Of a DNA stretch of 29,624 nt, positions 13,401 to 19,331 are shown piece by piece. Every line of letters begins with the position of its first letter. Positions within the stretch are counted from its first letter, which is position 1. This DNA is from a virus. The position numbers and the translations under genes were made by a program. Below the pieces are notes generated by a model, which worked only from the letters and a program-made list of their open reading frames with translations, was not told the origin of the DNA and did no database searches. The stretch spans positions 1 to 29,624 of the IMG/VR virus record IMGVR_UViG_3300030106_003149; one strand, 5' to 3'.

Positions 13401-15281
13401 GATCTCGTGAGTTACGGCCCATCGAAGACCCGCCTCATCGACAGCGTCGGCAAAGTGCTGAGGCTGAATCGCAATCGTCCCACTCTGCGGGATTAACGCA
13501 GCAACTGCCTCCGCTGGAGCTGACTCACTATCGAGGACATAAGTGCCGTTAACCATCGATAGCCACTGTTCTGGCAAACCCTGGTCAACAGCATCGAGGA
13601 GGCTGGAAAGATAGTTGGTGACAACCGGCTGAGTCACCGATTCCTCTGGGATGCCGGGAATCAGCGGAGCCAGCTCAATCGCGCTACCATCAACCCCTGG
13701 CACGACAGCAGCAGTATCGGCAGGAGTCGCGGCATCCATCGCTGCGAATCCCAGCGGATGTCCAATCACCCTCTGCTCTTTGTCTTTCTGGTTAGCTGCA
13801 GTATTGCCTTGAGCGTCAACATTGATCGCGGGCTGCCATGGCATCCTGCGCTTATAGCCCTTCTCAACCAGCTCAGCTTGATTGACTGGAACGATAGACT
13901 GGAGCTGCAGAGACGCTTTTTCGCGCTCCATTCCTGTTAGTCCGCTGACGGCGTTTTGAATCTCCGACTCAGTGGCAACAGCCATATCGCCAGCCATCAA
14001 CGGTTCGACTTGCGGATCCCGGTTCGACTGGACCCTCATTTGCATTCCCGCGCTAAGACTCGACATCTCAAACATGCGTTCGGGTGCCGAAACAGGCTCT
14101 GGCTCTATTGCCGCTTCTGCTTGAGGGGTCTCTTCTGTCGGATCGACAACGACCTCTTCCGGCTTGTTGTGATTGTCGTTTGCCTCTACGCCAACCTTCT
14201 GGGCTTTCGCCTGATCCTCGAGCTGCTGTTCTGGCAGCTTCCTGGCTTGCTCTTCTATTTGGTCGAGGGCTTGCTTGTCTCCCCGATTCTGGATAAGCCC
14301 GCCAGGGCCACCCATCATTACGCCACCCACCACGCCGCTGATCGCTGAATGCAAATATGCAAGCTGCGCTTCGTTGCTAAGGAGACTGTCCGCAAAGATT
14401 TGTTGCTCGTCCTCCGGCAAAGCGCTATCGGCCCAAATCAAGGCGCTGCGCTGGATAAATTCCTGCATCGCCTCAACGAGGCCTTCTGTTCCGGCAGAAT
14501 CACGGGCCTCTCTTAAAACAGCCTTAAAAGCATTAGGGCGCTTAGAAATATCGTCCCCGATAAATTCTCTAAGCTCATCGACTCGAGATTTATCGCTGCC
14601 CATCCTCTTTAGCAGGCGAATAGGCGCTGCGAATGTATCTAACGCGCCACTTAGCAGACCGGCTGCAGCCGCAACGGCGGGATCCTCAGTGCCGAGTTCT
14701 TCGAAAATTCGGGTAAAGCTCTCACCTGTTGCAAGAGCAGTTCCTCCAGCAAACGTTCCTGCCGCCGCTCCCTTCTGAAAAGGCGTTTTCCCGACTGCCA
14801 GTTCCGCAAACTTTTTGGCGCCTTGTCCCAGTCGCTCAGACAGTAATCGTTTCGAGGCAGTGGACTTTATGTACGCCTCAGCCTGATCTTCGACTGCCTC
14901 CTTGATTAGCTTCTTTCCGACTAGCCCGCCGACACCGCCCGTGCCGACCATCGTAATGAGACTAGGAAGCACGTTACCGGCGGTGTAGGTGACGAAATTC
15001 CAAAAGTCGTCTGTGCTATCAAGCGCATCAACCATTGCCGTGTCAGGCGCGTATTGCGCTGCCTCAGCCATCTGGCGCTGATAGAAGTCCATTCCATCTC
15101 GCACCATTTCGTCGCTGTTAACGACGCTCCCGGCCCATGCGTAAAGACCACCTGCGAGAGCTTGAGTCTGATCTACTCCTGCACCGAAGCCTTTGCTAAA
15201 TTCCGACATGTCGTCTCGAGCTTCCTGACGGAGACGAGCGGGATTAGTGTCATAGGGATCAGCAAAACTGACTAATGGCAT
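7467..15281 (-). CDS. Giant polyvalent internal virion protein with metallopeptidase motif and LPD38-like domain
   Basis: This is a 2604-residue protein, probably ejected with the DNA or packed inside the head. Residues 1-340 hold Gly/Ala-rich helical segments that look membrane-active (NVLPSLITMVGTGGVGGLVG; SAISGVVGGVMMGGPGG). A zinc metallopeptidase-like site follows: H625-E626-I-M-H629, with Glu709 in REVFAQLG as candidate third ligand. Residues 750-830 are a low-complexity acidic/Pro linker that contains the nested frame at 12806-13027. Later parts include a helical region with VFSFIMMMTGRSDVLVLDR, similar to DUF7178-type segments, and a charged coiled coil (about 1720-1790). A long stretch from about 2023 (FRRNMLINWNPSWGLINPLRD) to 2270 resembles LPD38 of phage polyvalent proteins. 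The C-terminus is basic and helical. ATG 15281 lies 13 bases after the previous gene. Domain names are by resemblance; integrity of the frame is certain. Confidence 0.85.
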   Translation of the reverse strand: MPLVSFADPYDTNPARLRQEARDDMSEFSKGFGAGVDQTQALAGGLYAWAGSVVNSDEMVRDGMDFYQRQMAEAAQYAPDTAMVDALDSTDDFWNFVTYTAGNVLPSLITMVGTGGVGGLVGKKLIKEAVEDQAEAYIKSTASKRLLSERLGQGAKKFAELAVGKTPFQKGAAAGTFAGGTALATGESFTRIFEELGTEDPAVAAAAGLLSGALDTFAAPIRLLKRMGSDKSRVDELREFIGDDISKRPNAFKAVLREARDSAGTEGLVEAMQEFIQRSALIWADSALPEDEQQIFADSLLSNEAQLAYLHSAISGVVGGVMMGGPGGLIQNRGDKQALDQIEEQARKLPEQQLEDQAKAQKVGVEANDNHNKPEEVVVDPTEETPQAEAAIEPEPVSAPERMFEMSSLSAGMQMRVQSNRDPQVEPLMAGDMAVATESEIQNAVSGLTGMEREKASLQLQSIVPVNQAELVEKGYKRRMPWQPAINVDAQGNTAANQKDKEQRVIGHPLGFAAMDAATPADTAAVVPGVDGSAIELAPLIPGIPEESVTQPVVTNYLSSLLDAVDQGLPEQWLSMVNGTYVLDSESAPAEAVAALIPQSGTIAIQPQHFADAVDEAGLRWAVTHEIMHAADNANGYTNQLPGLSLRIDEDSIDVEMGDIMSEVFDQWEAGTTLGKVFAYPLNSLLAEVEAERAAGGTGQASVDVAKREVFAQLGTLMISDPDLVKENAPLAHALLTEIRENPTATTREIFDGQTDAETGGPSSQPREVRGDLRPPPLPGGAEVQDGRGAGVDGEVSPRVEPADTELARPREDEDGVDPGQFDAINAAVFDAVAEGATSLENVVERVGEVENEDQAQAALDSLIASGRVSRSFDDGASRYSAIGVAEPVAEVAAEPAAEEVFSPRVSMPDDENPKVKKGENFSYDGAWELHFADGDVRSIFYDRQYQWWYDAETNEELAGGYNKVEAIASIVSMRKSEYGVFGSKPSDPQFIKADRPDSARVSAYRQFPNAPHLREQMIADLKKAGIANETYDDANRGDLPPPLRRLWTALDREGFLGFDYVGDLIDAFFEEDIDLWDPTPALKAEIGRYINSYGAANPALTERQLNDPILYITAEREYLFRRSSGNVRGRPALTRIIHPGNATAQLEALQELRDRHPDPLASQRDWLRFERDLSGSNQTLRPPYKLIEQTADIDEWATTHSALTEEQRAAADEGMAMAAELGDLYISGEAGPEATAKLLLWGSLSRMLTASSQEAAFVDLLTSGGNRSVVDEAIDGALNGDFGTEDVARWRSAVGDAIPEGSFGRSGVSNANDFGKMMQKLSEQDDEGISVLERIHNLIADRSVPSSEARRQFQGLTRSIGIDNKVFSFIMMMTGRSDVLVLDRIQLNHMYDAGRYGKLIYDDIAMEFDALHGLARYEALETSMQRRIVELYAKLGRPEDASLARYHWESWVLQSGQVVAHPTMKGLIEEIRGSSSPYAFLGAPEGRQNRFAYGTTYARDADGTPYFLYPDSEGQVYRFDRNGFDALLSEMKAKRKDGITPPGFKVTDYKEGVPWYEGEGINREKLDAAIRANATREATENEYAVEEAVSTESADSTGFAEAEVEVEAPQFIKANDPDDAGLNAAEHLAQDIEAQKIISAPKLRQFFDRYRSWRVIEEHLAKKMGLEKLPAEISFWYRENLSHSRIQNQTDELAKGPVQDVVDSLNRENLTIEDLDAFLLAMHAPERNVVVAANERERKAQRIAAIEKKIEDLNRSLEEAADETATKALGTRIENQEARLEAEENAPLRFQETGSGVTTAEANARVEAFKEEGKHEGLERTAKIVWNMLAKMRENMVNQGLLDERGRAGWESTYQYYVPLKGFADQDGSEISAATSQGFNISGRESRKLRGRTTEAASPFLRSIMDAEGKIIRGERNSVAQRLLALMEQNQDESAWNVWHTGFMPVDEGANTKSESEMRSERHPRDPDTARYIEIKRDGLSHWIEVKDEELNRSLQEASPALLNSSLEVFGKVMTGLSKFQNFRRNMLINWNPSWGLINPLRDAQTALVYALSETEVFGGRLQGTDGIVSKIMTGAWDAGRGFMAYQRHVERNRQARREGKEEEAIPESKREMFRWAKEFIEDGAQTGMATFRDLEEQRGRIESMLKDVGESKTAKARRAAKWVVDGVELYNQATENSFRLSSYIEARKQGVPRLDAATLAKDISTNFNRKGEYSSLINIGYMFFNAALQGNVNLFNAVMRKGAEGKTGNAGKVYAARKVVMGLVGLGFGQTMLNLMLSDDDEDGEPIYKDIRPHVLNHNYVVMADGKNAIGIPMPYGYGWFHTLGRVLAEQITGTRTAAEGAAALVGTGMRHFAPVELHTTSENAPAIQSAGEAIMGLLPDILEFGGEQIANLNFFGAPITRENPYVDEPASSTGKRGTFEAFKAISKLANAAGGGTQYEDSWADFSPDRIQHIFDWVFGGAGRFAVDAFDTAAKVTEPTADEARFSDTPILRKFIFEPSEYVDQTTYYANRRDLRMAERGWKKGTPEERRKLLRRQSQRYYTEMPLQMRQADKALKARRDAIRTLQDSPNTEANRNRIKKLRQEMESIYDRFNVRYRTAAK
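12806..13027 (-). CDS. Nested (overprinted) 73-residue gene candidate inside the giant gene
   Basis: On the same strand as the giant gene, but in another frame, ATG 13027 opens 73 codons ending at TAA 12806-12808. The product begins MAKRTLKRVDLPPNL and continues with VETFGHRPSPEALKF, ESMAKSALESNQPIPSW and GSILDNL. It has the composition of a natural helical protein, unlike the Arg/Ser/Trp-rich shadows elsewhere. By hand count, about 63 of 73 codons end in G or C, whereas the giant frame in the same bases has mostly A/T third positions. GAGGG lies about nine bases before the ATG. The host frame here encodes only a low-complexity linker (residues 752-826). It could be a true overprinted gene or a captured gene fragment read in a new frame. 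The family is unknown. Confidence 0.5.
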   Translation of the reverse strand: MAKRTLKRVDLPPNLAKYVETFGHRPSPEALKFKTDEELESMAKSALESNQPIPSWRDRGKMKTGSILDNLTR

Positions 15282-15294
15282 ATCGCGTTACCTG

Positions 15295-16971
15295 TCAATC
15301 TTTGAGGTATATCGGTTTCAGACGATTTGAAAAATCCCGTCTCAGATACTCGATCATCTCCCTGGTTTCGGCAGGCGTCGCTTTATCTCCCGCGCTCATA
15401 GCATTGAGGTTACCTATCGCATGCGCTGGCAATGATTGGCCCTCAGAAAGTATGTCCTTGAGCCTGACTTTTTTACTGGCTGAGACCGGGAGACCCCCTG
15501 GAGTTCCGGGGGAATAAGGATCTCGTGTAGCGATCCCCCTTGTCACTGATTGCATAATGTCACTCTGCGTCGGGGTCCCGCCAACCGGCAGCTCGAGATC
15601 CATGAGCGTTGACTCCGTCTGCTTAAACTGCTCCTGGCGCACCGAAATCTGGTGATCTAGCGGCTCGCCGTAAATCGCAATTTGGTTTGCGAGGTCCGTC
15701 ATCATCGAGATTTGCTGAGCATCTGAGATCTGACCTCTCGAAAGACTGCGCTGATATGGAGTCATTAGACTGGCGACATCTGGATAAGCATCTCCCATCT
15801 CAGTGCTACCCTCGACGGACTTGAACCGGTCATCCATCCTTTTATAGATCCGATCCGATTTCGCTTTTATTTCTGGCCTTTTCAAAAGCTCTTGCTCTAA
15901 CGCGCCGACAAAACCCGCATCTTGTTGGATCCAGTTACGGAATCCGTAGACTCCTGCCATGGCCTGAATGCCATCACCGATGTCTATGACCACCACGTCA
16001 GACTTTGGGTCACGTCCCTCCGTCATCATCGGGTAATAGCTGACTTCTCTGCCGTTCGGCAGCCTGTAGCGAACGTCAAGACGCACAGCCACTCCCTCAA
16101 CGGGATTCCCGGCTTCATCGACGGTGTCTTGATGCTCGAGGTCGTGAATCGTGACGCCCACAATTGTTCCACCTCTTGCACCGGCTGGCGCAGCGGGAAA
16201 ATCTTTTTCCGTGATCTTTGTCCCTGGCCGAAACCGCTCAGTTCCCTCGACATACGCCTCATTCGAAATGTTATATCGAGGATTCCCGATGATAAGAGCT
16301 GACTGAATCGCAGCCTTAGCGCCTGCTGACAGCTCATGCTCACCATCGGTTTCTGCCCACTTTTGAACATCGGAACGAAATGCCTCGAGCTGTCCGTCGT
16401 CCTTTTGAAGCGCGTTATGAATGCCGAGAAGCGTTTTGTCGTCCGTCAGAACTTCGGAGTCGCGCACTATCGACATCGCCCGATCAAAATCGCCCTTCGC
16501 GTAGTAGTTAGCAATCGCGGTCCATTCTTCTGCGGCTGTTCTCTCTCTTGCTATCCGTTTTCTCTCCGCTTCGGCGTGATCAGCGGCGTCTTTTTGGCGA
16601 TCAGCGGCGTCATCTAAGCGTCTGTCGGTTTTTTCGTCTCTGCCGCGTTGGTAATCAGCTTGACCTTTCCGCCAATCGTCCGATTTCTGATCTCTGCCCT
16701 GCTGGTATTTACGTTGTTCTTCGCGGTAGTAGTCGGCTAATGCGTCTCTGCCGCCACGGTACGCTTTCTCGTTTTCTCGATCCTGATCCGCTTTTGCGTC
16801 TCTGCCGCGTCGGTAATCACGTTCCTCTATCCGCCACTCATCTTGCTTCTCAGCTTGCTCACGCCGCCACTGATCCTCTTTGTCGAGGCGTGCTTGTCTG
16901 TCGCGACTGTCATACACGTCAGACATCATCCCCCAACCGGCTTTAATTCCCTCAGCGAGACCAAGAGCCAT
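15295..16971 (-). CDS. Internal virion/ejection protein candidate with charged repeat helix
   Basis: This 558-residue protein starts at ATG 16971 (complement), with GGGGT six bases upstream. The frame is open 14 codons further, but without such a site. Residues 1-20 are a short hydrophobic leader (MALGLAEGIKAGWGMMSDVY). Residues 21-145 are extremely charged, with four 18-residue repeats at 53-124 (Tyr-x-x-Gly-Arg-Asp-x-Lys). From 145 on is a helical domain (EEWTAIANYYAKGDFDRAMSIV), then a beta-rich region (about 270-350, GTIVGVTIHDLEHQDTVDEAG) and a C-terminal helical part. Size, position just upstream of the giant protein gene and the coiled architecture fit a podovirus internal core or ejection protein. 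There are no enzymatic motifs. Confidence 0.75.
   Translation of the reverse strand: MALGLAEGIKAGWGMMSDVYDSRDRQARLDKEDQWRREQAEKQDEWRIEERDYRRGRDAKADQDRENEKAYRGGRDALADYYREEQRKYQQGRDQKSDDWRKGQADYQRGRDEKTDRRLDDAADRQKDAADHAEAERKRIARERTAAEEWTAIANYYAKGDFDRAMSIVRDSEVLTDDKTLLGIHNALQKDDGQLEAFRSDVQKWAETDGEHELSAGAKAAIQSALIIGNPRYNISNEAYVEGTERFRPGTKITEKDFPAAPAGARGGTIVGVTIHDLEHQDTVDEAGNPVEGVAVRLDVRYRLPNGREVSYYPMMTEGRDPKSDVVVIDIGDGIQAMAGVYGFRNWIQQDAGFVGALEQELLKRPEIKAKSDRIYKRMDDRFKSVEGSTEMGDAYPDVASLMTPYQRSLSRGQISDAQQISMMTDLANQIAIYGEPLDHQISVRQEQFKQTESTLMDLELPVGGTPTQSDIMQSVTRGIATRDPYSPGTPGGLPVSASKKVRLKDILSEGQSLPAHAIGNLNAMSAGDKATPAETREMIEYLRRDFSNRLKPIYLKD
16600..16815 (-). repeat. Four 54-base repeats encoding an 18-residue helical repeat
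   Basis: Residues 53, 71, 89 and 107 of the 558-residue protein each start a unit Tyr-(Arg/Gln)-x-Gly-Arg-Asp-x-(Lys/Leu)-x-Asp followed by eight charged residues. Eighteen residues equal exactly five turns of an alpha helix, so each unit presents the same face. The DNA copies are related but diverged, which indicates an old duplication under selection for protein sequence. Confidence 0.8.
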
Positions 16972-16981
16972 GTGATTACCC

Positions 16982-17344
16982 CTAATCGAAAATTTTGTTA
17001 AGGAGGTACGCAACCCCCAGAGCTATCGCCACGGGAGGAGCAATCGCCGCAAGAGTAGTACCAGCAGTAGCAGCAGCAGAAGTACCAGCGGCAGCAGCAC
17101 CGGCACCGGCACCGGCACCAGCGGCACCAGCGGCAGCGGCAGTACTACCGCCAATCACCTTTGCCGCACCGATGCTTCCGCCAATCCCTAAAGCAGTGCC
17201 ATATAGCTGCATTTCAGCCGCACGTTCAGCCGCTTCTTGCTGCATCTCGAGACCGACATGCTGTGCTTCTTGTTCAGCCGCTTGCCCTAAGCCAAGAGTC
17301 GCCTGCTGGCGATGGAATTGTCCTGCACCAATAAGTCCGCTCAT
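16982..17344 (-). CDS. Ala/Gly-rich small virion or membrane protein
   Basis: This is a 120-residue protein. The first half is helical and Gln/Ala/Glu-rich (QAAEQEAQHVGLEMQQEAAERAAEMQ). The second half is a long Ala/Gly/Thr segment (about 48-115) ending in PPVAIALGVAYLLNKIFD. The Gly-Ala run (AAGAGAGAGAAAAG) and the C-terminal hydrophobic helix could insert into a membrane, as small ejected podovirus proteins do. The Gly-Ala tract is encoded by GC-rich triplet-like repeats at about 17060-17145 that could change length by slippage. ATG 17344 overlaps the preceding gene by four bases. The function is inferred from context only. Confidence 0.7.
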   Translation of the reverse strand: MSGLIGAGQFHRQQATLGLGQAAEQEAQHVGLEMQQEAAERAAEMQLYGTALGIGGSIGAAKVIGGSTAAAAGAAGAGAGAGAAAAGTSAAATAGTTLAAIAPPVAIALGVAYLLNKIFD

Positions 17345-17886
17345 GTTGCTACCTGCCGTAGTTGCCTACCAACGTCACCGAGTCCACCCGAAAGGAGAGC
17401 ATTACGCCGGTCCTGATCTCGCTGGTAAGTCGCGTTGATTCCTCCGACCAGCGCACCCACTGCTTCGTTCTGGAACCCCTGGATACCTGTAGGATTAATG
17501 CCTAAACGGGAATTACGTCTTTCTAGCGTGCCTTGCATACCAGCCGAGGCCCCAGAAAACGCCGCTCTTGTCCGAGCCAGGTCGTCATCGATGTAGGTCG
17601 TGCCAGTGGGGGTAATCGTCGCTGCCAGCTCGCGCTCAATCGGTGCGAATCTCGTCAGGTAATCCTGTGTCTGAGCAGCGATCACGTCCGCGTAAAGCAT
17701 GTCGCCTGGATATTCTTTTGCGCTGATCCCGCGGTAAGCCAGAGGATCAATGGCCAGATAAGGGTTGCCTTGATGCCCACTTGTCGCGTAAGTCTGGGAA
17801 GCCCCTCCCCTCCCATAGTGGTCCATTACCGCAGATCTCAGGTCCGGCGGAAGGCTATTCATAAACGAGTTCAATTGCCCTCTCAT
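17341..17886 (-). CDS. Hypothetical virion protein, 181 residues
   Basis: This is a soluble, polar 181-residue protein between two other small ejection-type candidates, coupled on both sides by four-base overlaps. The N-terminal part has PPDLRSAVMDHYGRGG and a Tyr/Pro/Gly-rich stretch. The centre holds YADVIAAQTQDYLTRFAPIERELAATI. The C-terminal half is Gly/Arg/Gln-rich (SGASAGMQGTLERRNSRLG, LSGGLGDVGRQLRQVAT) and resembles the Gly/Ala/Gln-rich regions of its neighbour at 17883-18524, so the two may be related internal virion proteins. I recognise no specific family. Confidence 0.7.
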   Translation of the reverse strand: MRGQLNSFMNSLPPDLRSAVMDHYGRGGASQTYATSGHQGNPYLAIDPLAYRGISAKEYPGDMLYADVIAAQTQDYLTRFAPIERELAATITPTGTTYIDDDLARTRAAFSGASAGMQGTLERRNSRLGINPTGIQGFQNEAVGALVGGINATYQRDQDRRNALLSGGLGDVGRQLRQVAT

Positions 17887-18524
17887 GCGTACTGTTGTCC
17901 TCTGTCAAGGTTTGACCTTAGATCGTAAGTTGGAGTTTGCGGTGGCGCCGAATTCGGGTTTTGCATGAACCGATTAAGGCCATAACGGCCTGCCATCCCC
18001 AAGGCAGTGCCGACTGCCTGCCCTCTCGCGGTCCTGTCTGTTATGTCCGCCTGCGCCTGGCTGCGAAGCACACCAGCCCGCGTATTTGCGAGATCGATTT
18101 CCGACCTCATCGTGTCCTGCGCCAGACCCTGACCCATCCGCACAATGTTTTGTTGGCCGATCAGTCTGCGGTCACTTTGATTGAGTCCAGCGTCCGCAGA
18201 TACCTGCCCCATTGCTCGCTCAGCGGCTGATGCCAGAGCGTTACTTTGCGACTGGTAGGCGCCGGAAGAAGGATCGACTCCAGCCCCCGTCATTTTCCGC
18301 CTAGCCGCAGCTATTTCCGGCTCGTAGGCGCCTCTGGCCTGAGACGCTGCACCGCCCATGGCGCGGTCATAGAACCGACCTTCGCCCATTTGCTGTATGC
18401 CCTCGATGTATTGGTTCTCGAGGGGATAGAACACTTCGCCATACATACGCAGATGCGTAGCAGCTCGCTCCGCTAAGGCCCTCTGGCTTTTTCGCTCTCT
18501 TGGACTCCTGCTAGAACTGCCCAT
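17883..18524 (-). CDS. Internal virion/ejection protein candidate, 213 residues
   Basis: This 213-residue helical protein is rich in Ala, Gly, Gln and Arg. A basic N-terminus (SSRSPRERKSQRALAERAA) is followed by YGEVFYPLENQYIEGI, the Gly-rich segment GAGVDPSSGAYQSQSNAL and a long helical region to about residue 185. The pattern FYPLENQYI...A....DPSSG is one I associate with phage ejection-type proteins located before large internal virion proteins, and it fits the order here. The start ATG 18524 overlaps the stop of the GNAT-like gene by one base (TAATG), and its stop overlaps the next gene by four. There is no enzymatic motif. Confidence 0.7.
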   Translation of the reverse strand: MGSSSRSPRERKSQRALAERAATHLRMYGEVFYPLENQYIEGIQQMGEGRFYDRAMGGAASQARGAYEPEIAAARRKMTGAGVDPSSGAYQSQSNALASAAERAMGQVSADAGLNQSDRRLIGQQNIVRMGQGLAQDTMRSEIDLANTRAGVLRSQAQADITDRTARGQAVGTALGMAGRYGLNRFMQNPNSAPPQTPTYDLRSNLDRGQQYA

Positions 18525-18931
18525 TATTTCGACTCCAAGTCTTTGACTAGCACCGTGTACGCCTCTTCATATCCGTACTTCTTCGAAAGCCTGACTAATC
18601 CAGGTCGATGTGTACCGATCTCCATTTGCTGGTGACCGGTTTCTCGAGCCATCTCCTCGAGTTCGTCGTGATAAGTCATAAGAGAGTCCGGCCCCGGATC
18701 AAAACCAATCCACACTAAAAACCTATTGCCTCGAGAAAACGGGATCCCTACCGTCTTCACGATGCAGAATGAATTTTTCCGTGTGTGGTCCCAAAGCAGG
18801 AAAGAGTCGCCATGTACGCAGGACGCGTACACATCTTCGACTCTCCATTCGGCCTTGGAATCCTCTCGGATGCTCTCAAGGCCGGGACGGATGACATCCC
18901 AAAGTTCTCGGATGTCTGCGTGTTGCAACAT
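18524..18931 (-). CDS. GNAT-like acyltransferase family phage protein
   Basis: This 135-residue protein has the strand-rich pattern of a small acyl-CoA N-acyltransferase: the helix ELWDVIRPGLESIRE, strands around FLLWDHTRKNSFCIVKTVG and RFLVWIGFDPG, the helix YHDELEEMARETGH, and the C-terminal HRPGLVRLSKKYGYEEAYTVLVKDL, which resembles the (R)GWxxL...GF/Y end of phage GNAT-like proteins in podovirus structural operons. The classical acetyl-CoA loop (Q/RxxGxG/A) is not obvious, so activity is doubtful and a structural role is possible. It starts at ATG 18931 after AGGGTTGG on the minus strand. The 37-base gap upstream is one of the few in this block. Confidence 0.6.
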   Translation of the reverse strand: MLQHADIRELWDVIRPGLESIREDSKAEWRVEDVYASCVHGDSFLLWDHTRKNSFCIVKTVGIPFSRGNRFLVWIGFDPGPDSLMTYHDELEEMARETGHQQMEIGTHRPGLVRLSKKYGYEEAYTVLVKDLESK

Positions 18932-18968
18932 ATTCTACCAACCCTATTGACATGAACAAAACTAGTCT

Positions 18969-19331
18969 CTAAGAGGGCGGGTCAGGAAATCTCACCTCCG
19001 ATACAGTTAGGTGATGGCCCTGCGTGTCGGTCAAGTCCCGCAACTCCTTGCGGTATCTCGCCCACTCCGCTCGCTTATCCGCTGTAAGCGGAGAATCTGG
19101 CGACTGTGTCCAGTCAGACTGATCGAGCAACCCTTTACGACGTTCTCGAATCCAGTCTCTGACATCGATTTTGGGTTCCGGTTTTGGGACGGGCTTCCCG
19201 TCGATGATTAAAAAGCGGTCTGGATCAACCGCCCCATCAAAAGCAGCCTCACCAGCCCGCAAGTTTGCTGCGACATCGAATGTCCCGACAGCGCGGATTG
19301 ACCCGCTCGACTTGTCGTAAATCGTTTTCAC
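18969..19331 (-). CDS. Tail fibre/tail assembly chaperone-like protein
   Basis: This is a 120-residue protein. Residues 64-100 (RRKGLLDQSDWTQSPDSPL and then RAEWARYRKELRDL) closely match the phage tail assembly chaperone family PF16778, in which a DWTQ-PDSPL motif is followed by a Trp-x-x-Tyr-Arg helix. The N-terminal part holds a short beta region ending in a Pro/Lys-rich linker (DGKPVPKPEPKI). Such proteins assist folding or assembly of the fibre encoded next to them, here the 1228-residue J-like protein directly upstream, whose stop overlaps this start by four bases. Confidence in the motif is high; the precise partner is inferred from adjacency. Confidence 0.8.
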   Translation of the reverse strand: MKTIYDKSSGSIRAVGTFDVAANLRAGEAAFDGAVDPDRFLIIDGKPVPKPEPKIDVRDWIRERRKGLLDQSDWTQSPDSPLTADKRAEWARYRKELRDLTDTQGHHLTVSEVRFPDPPS

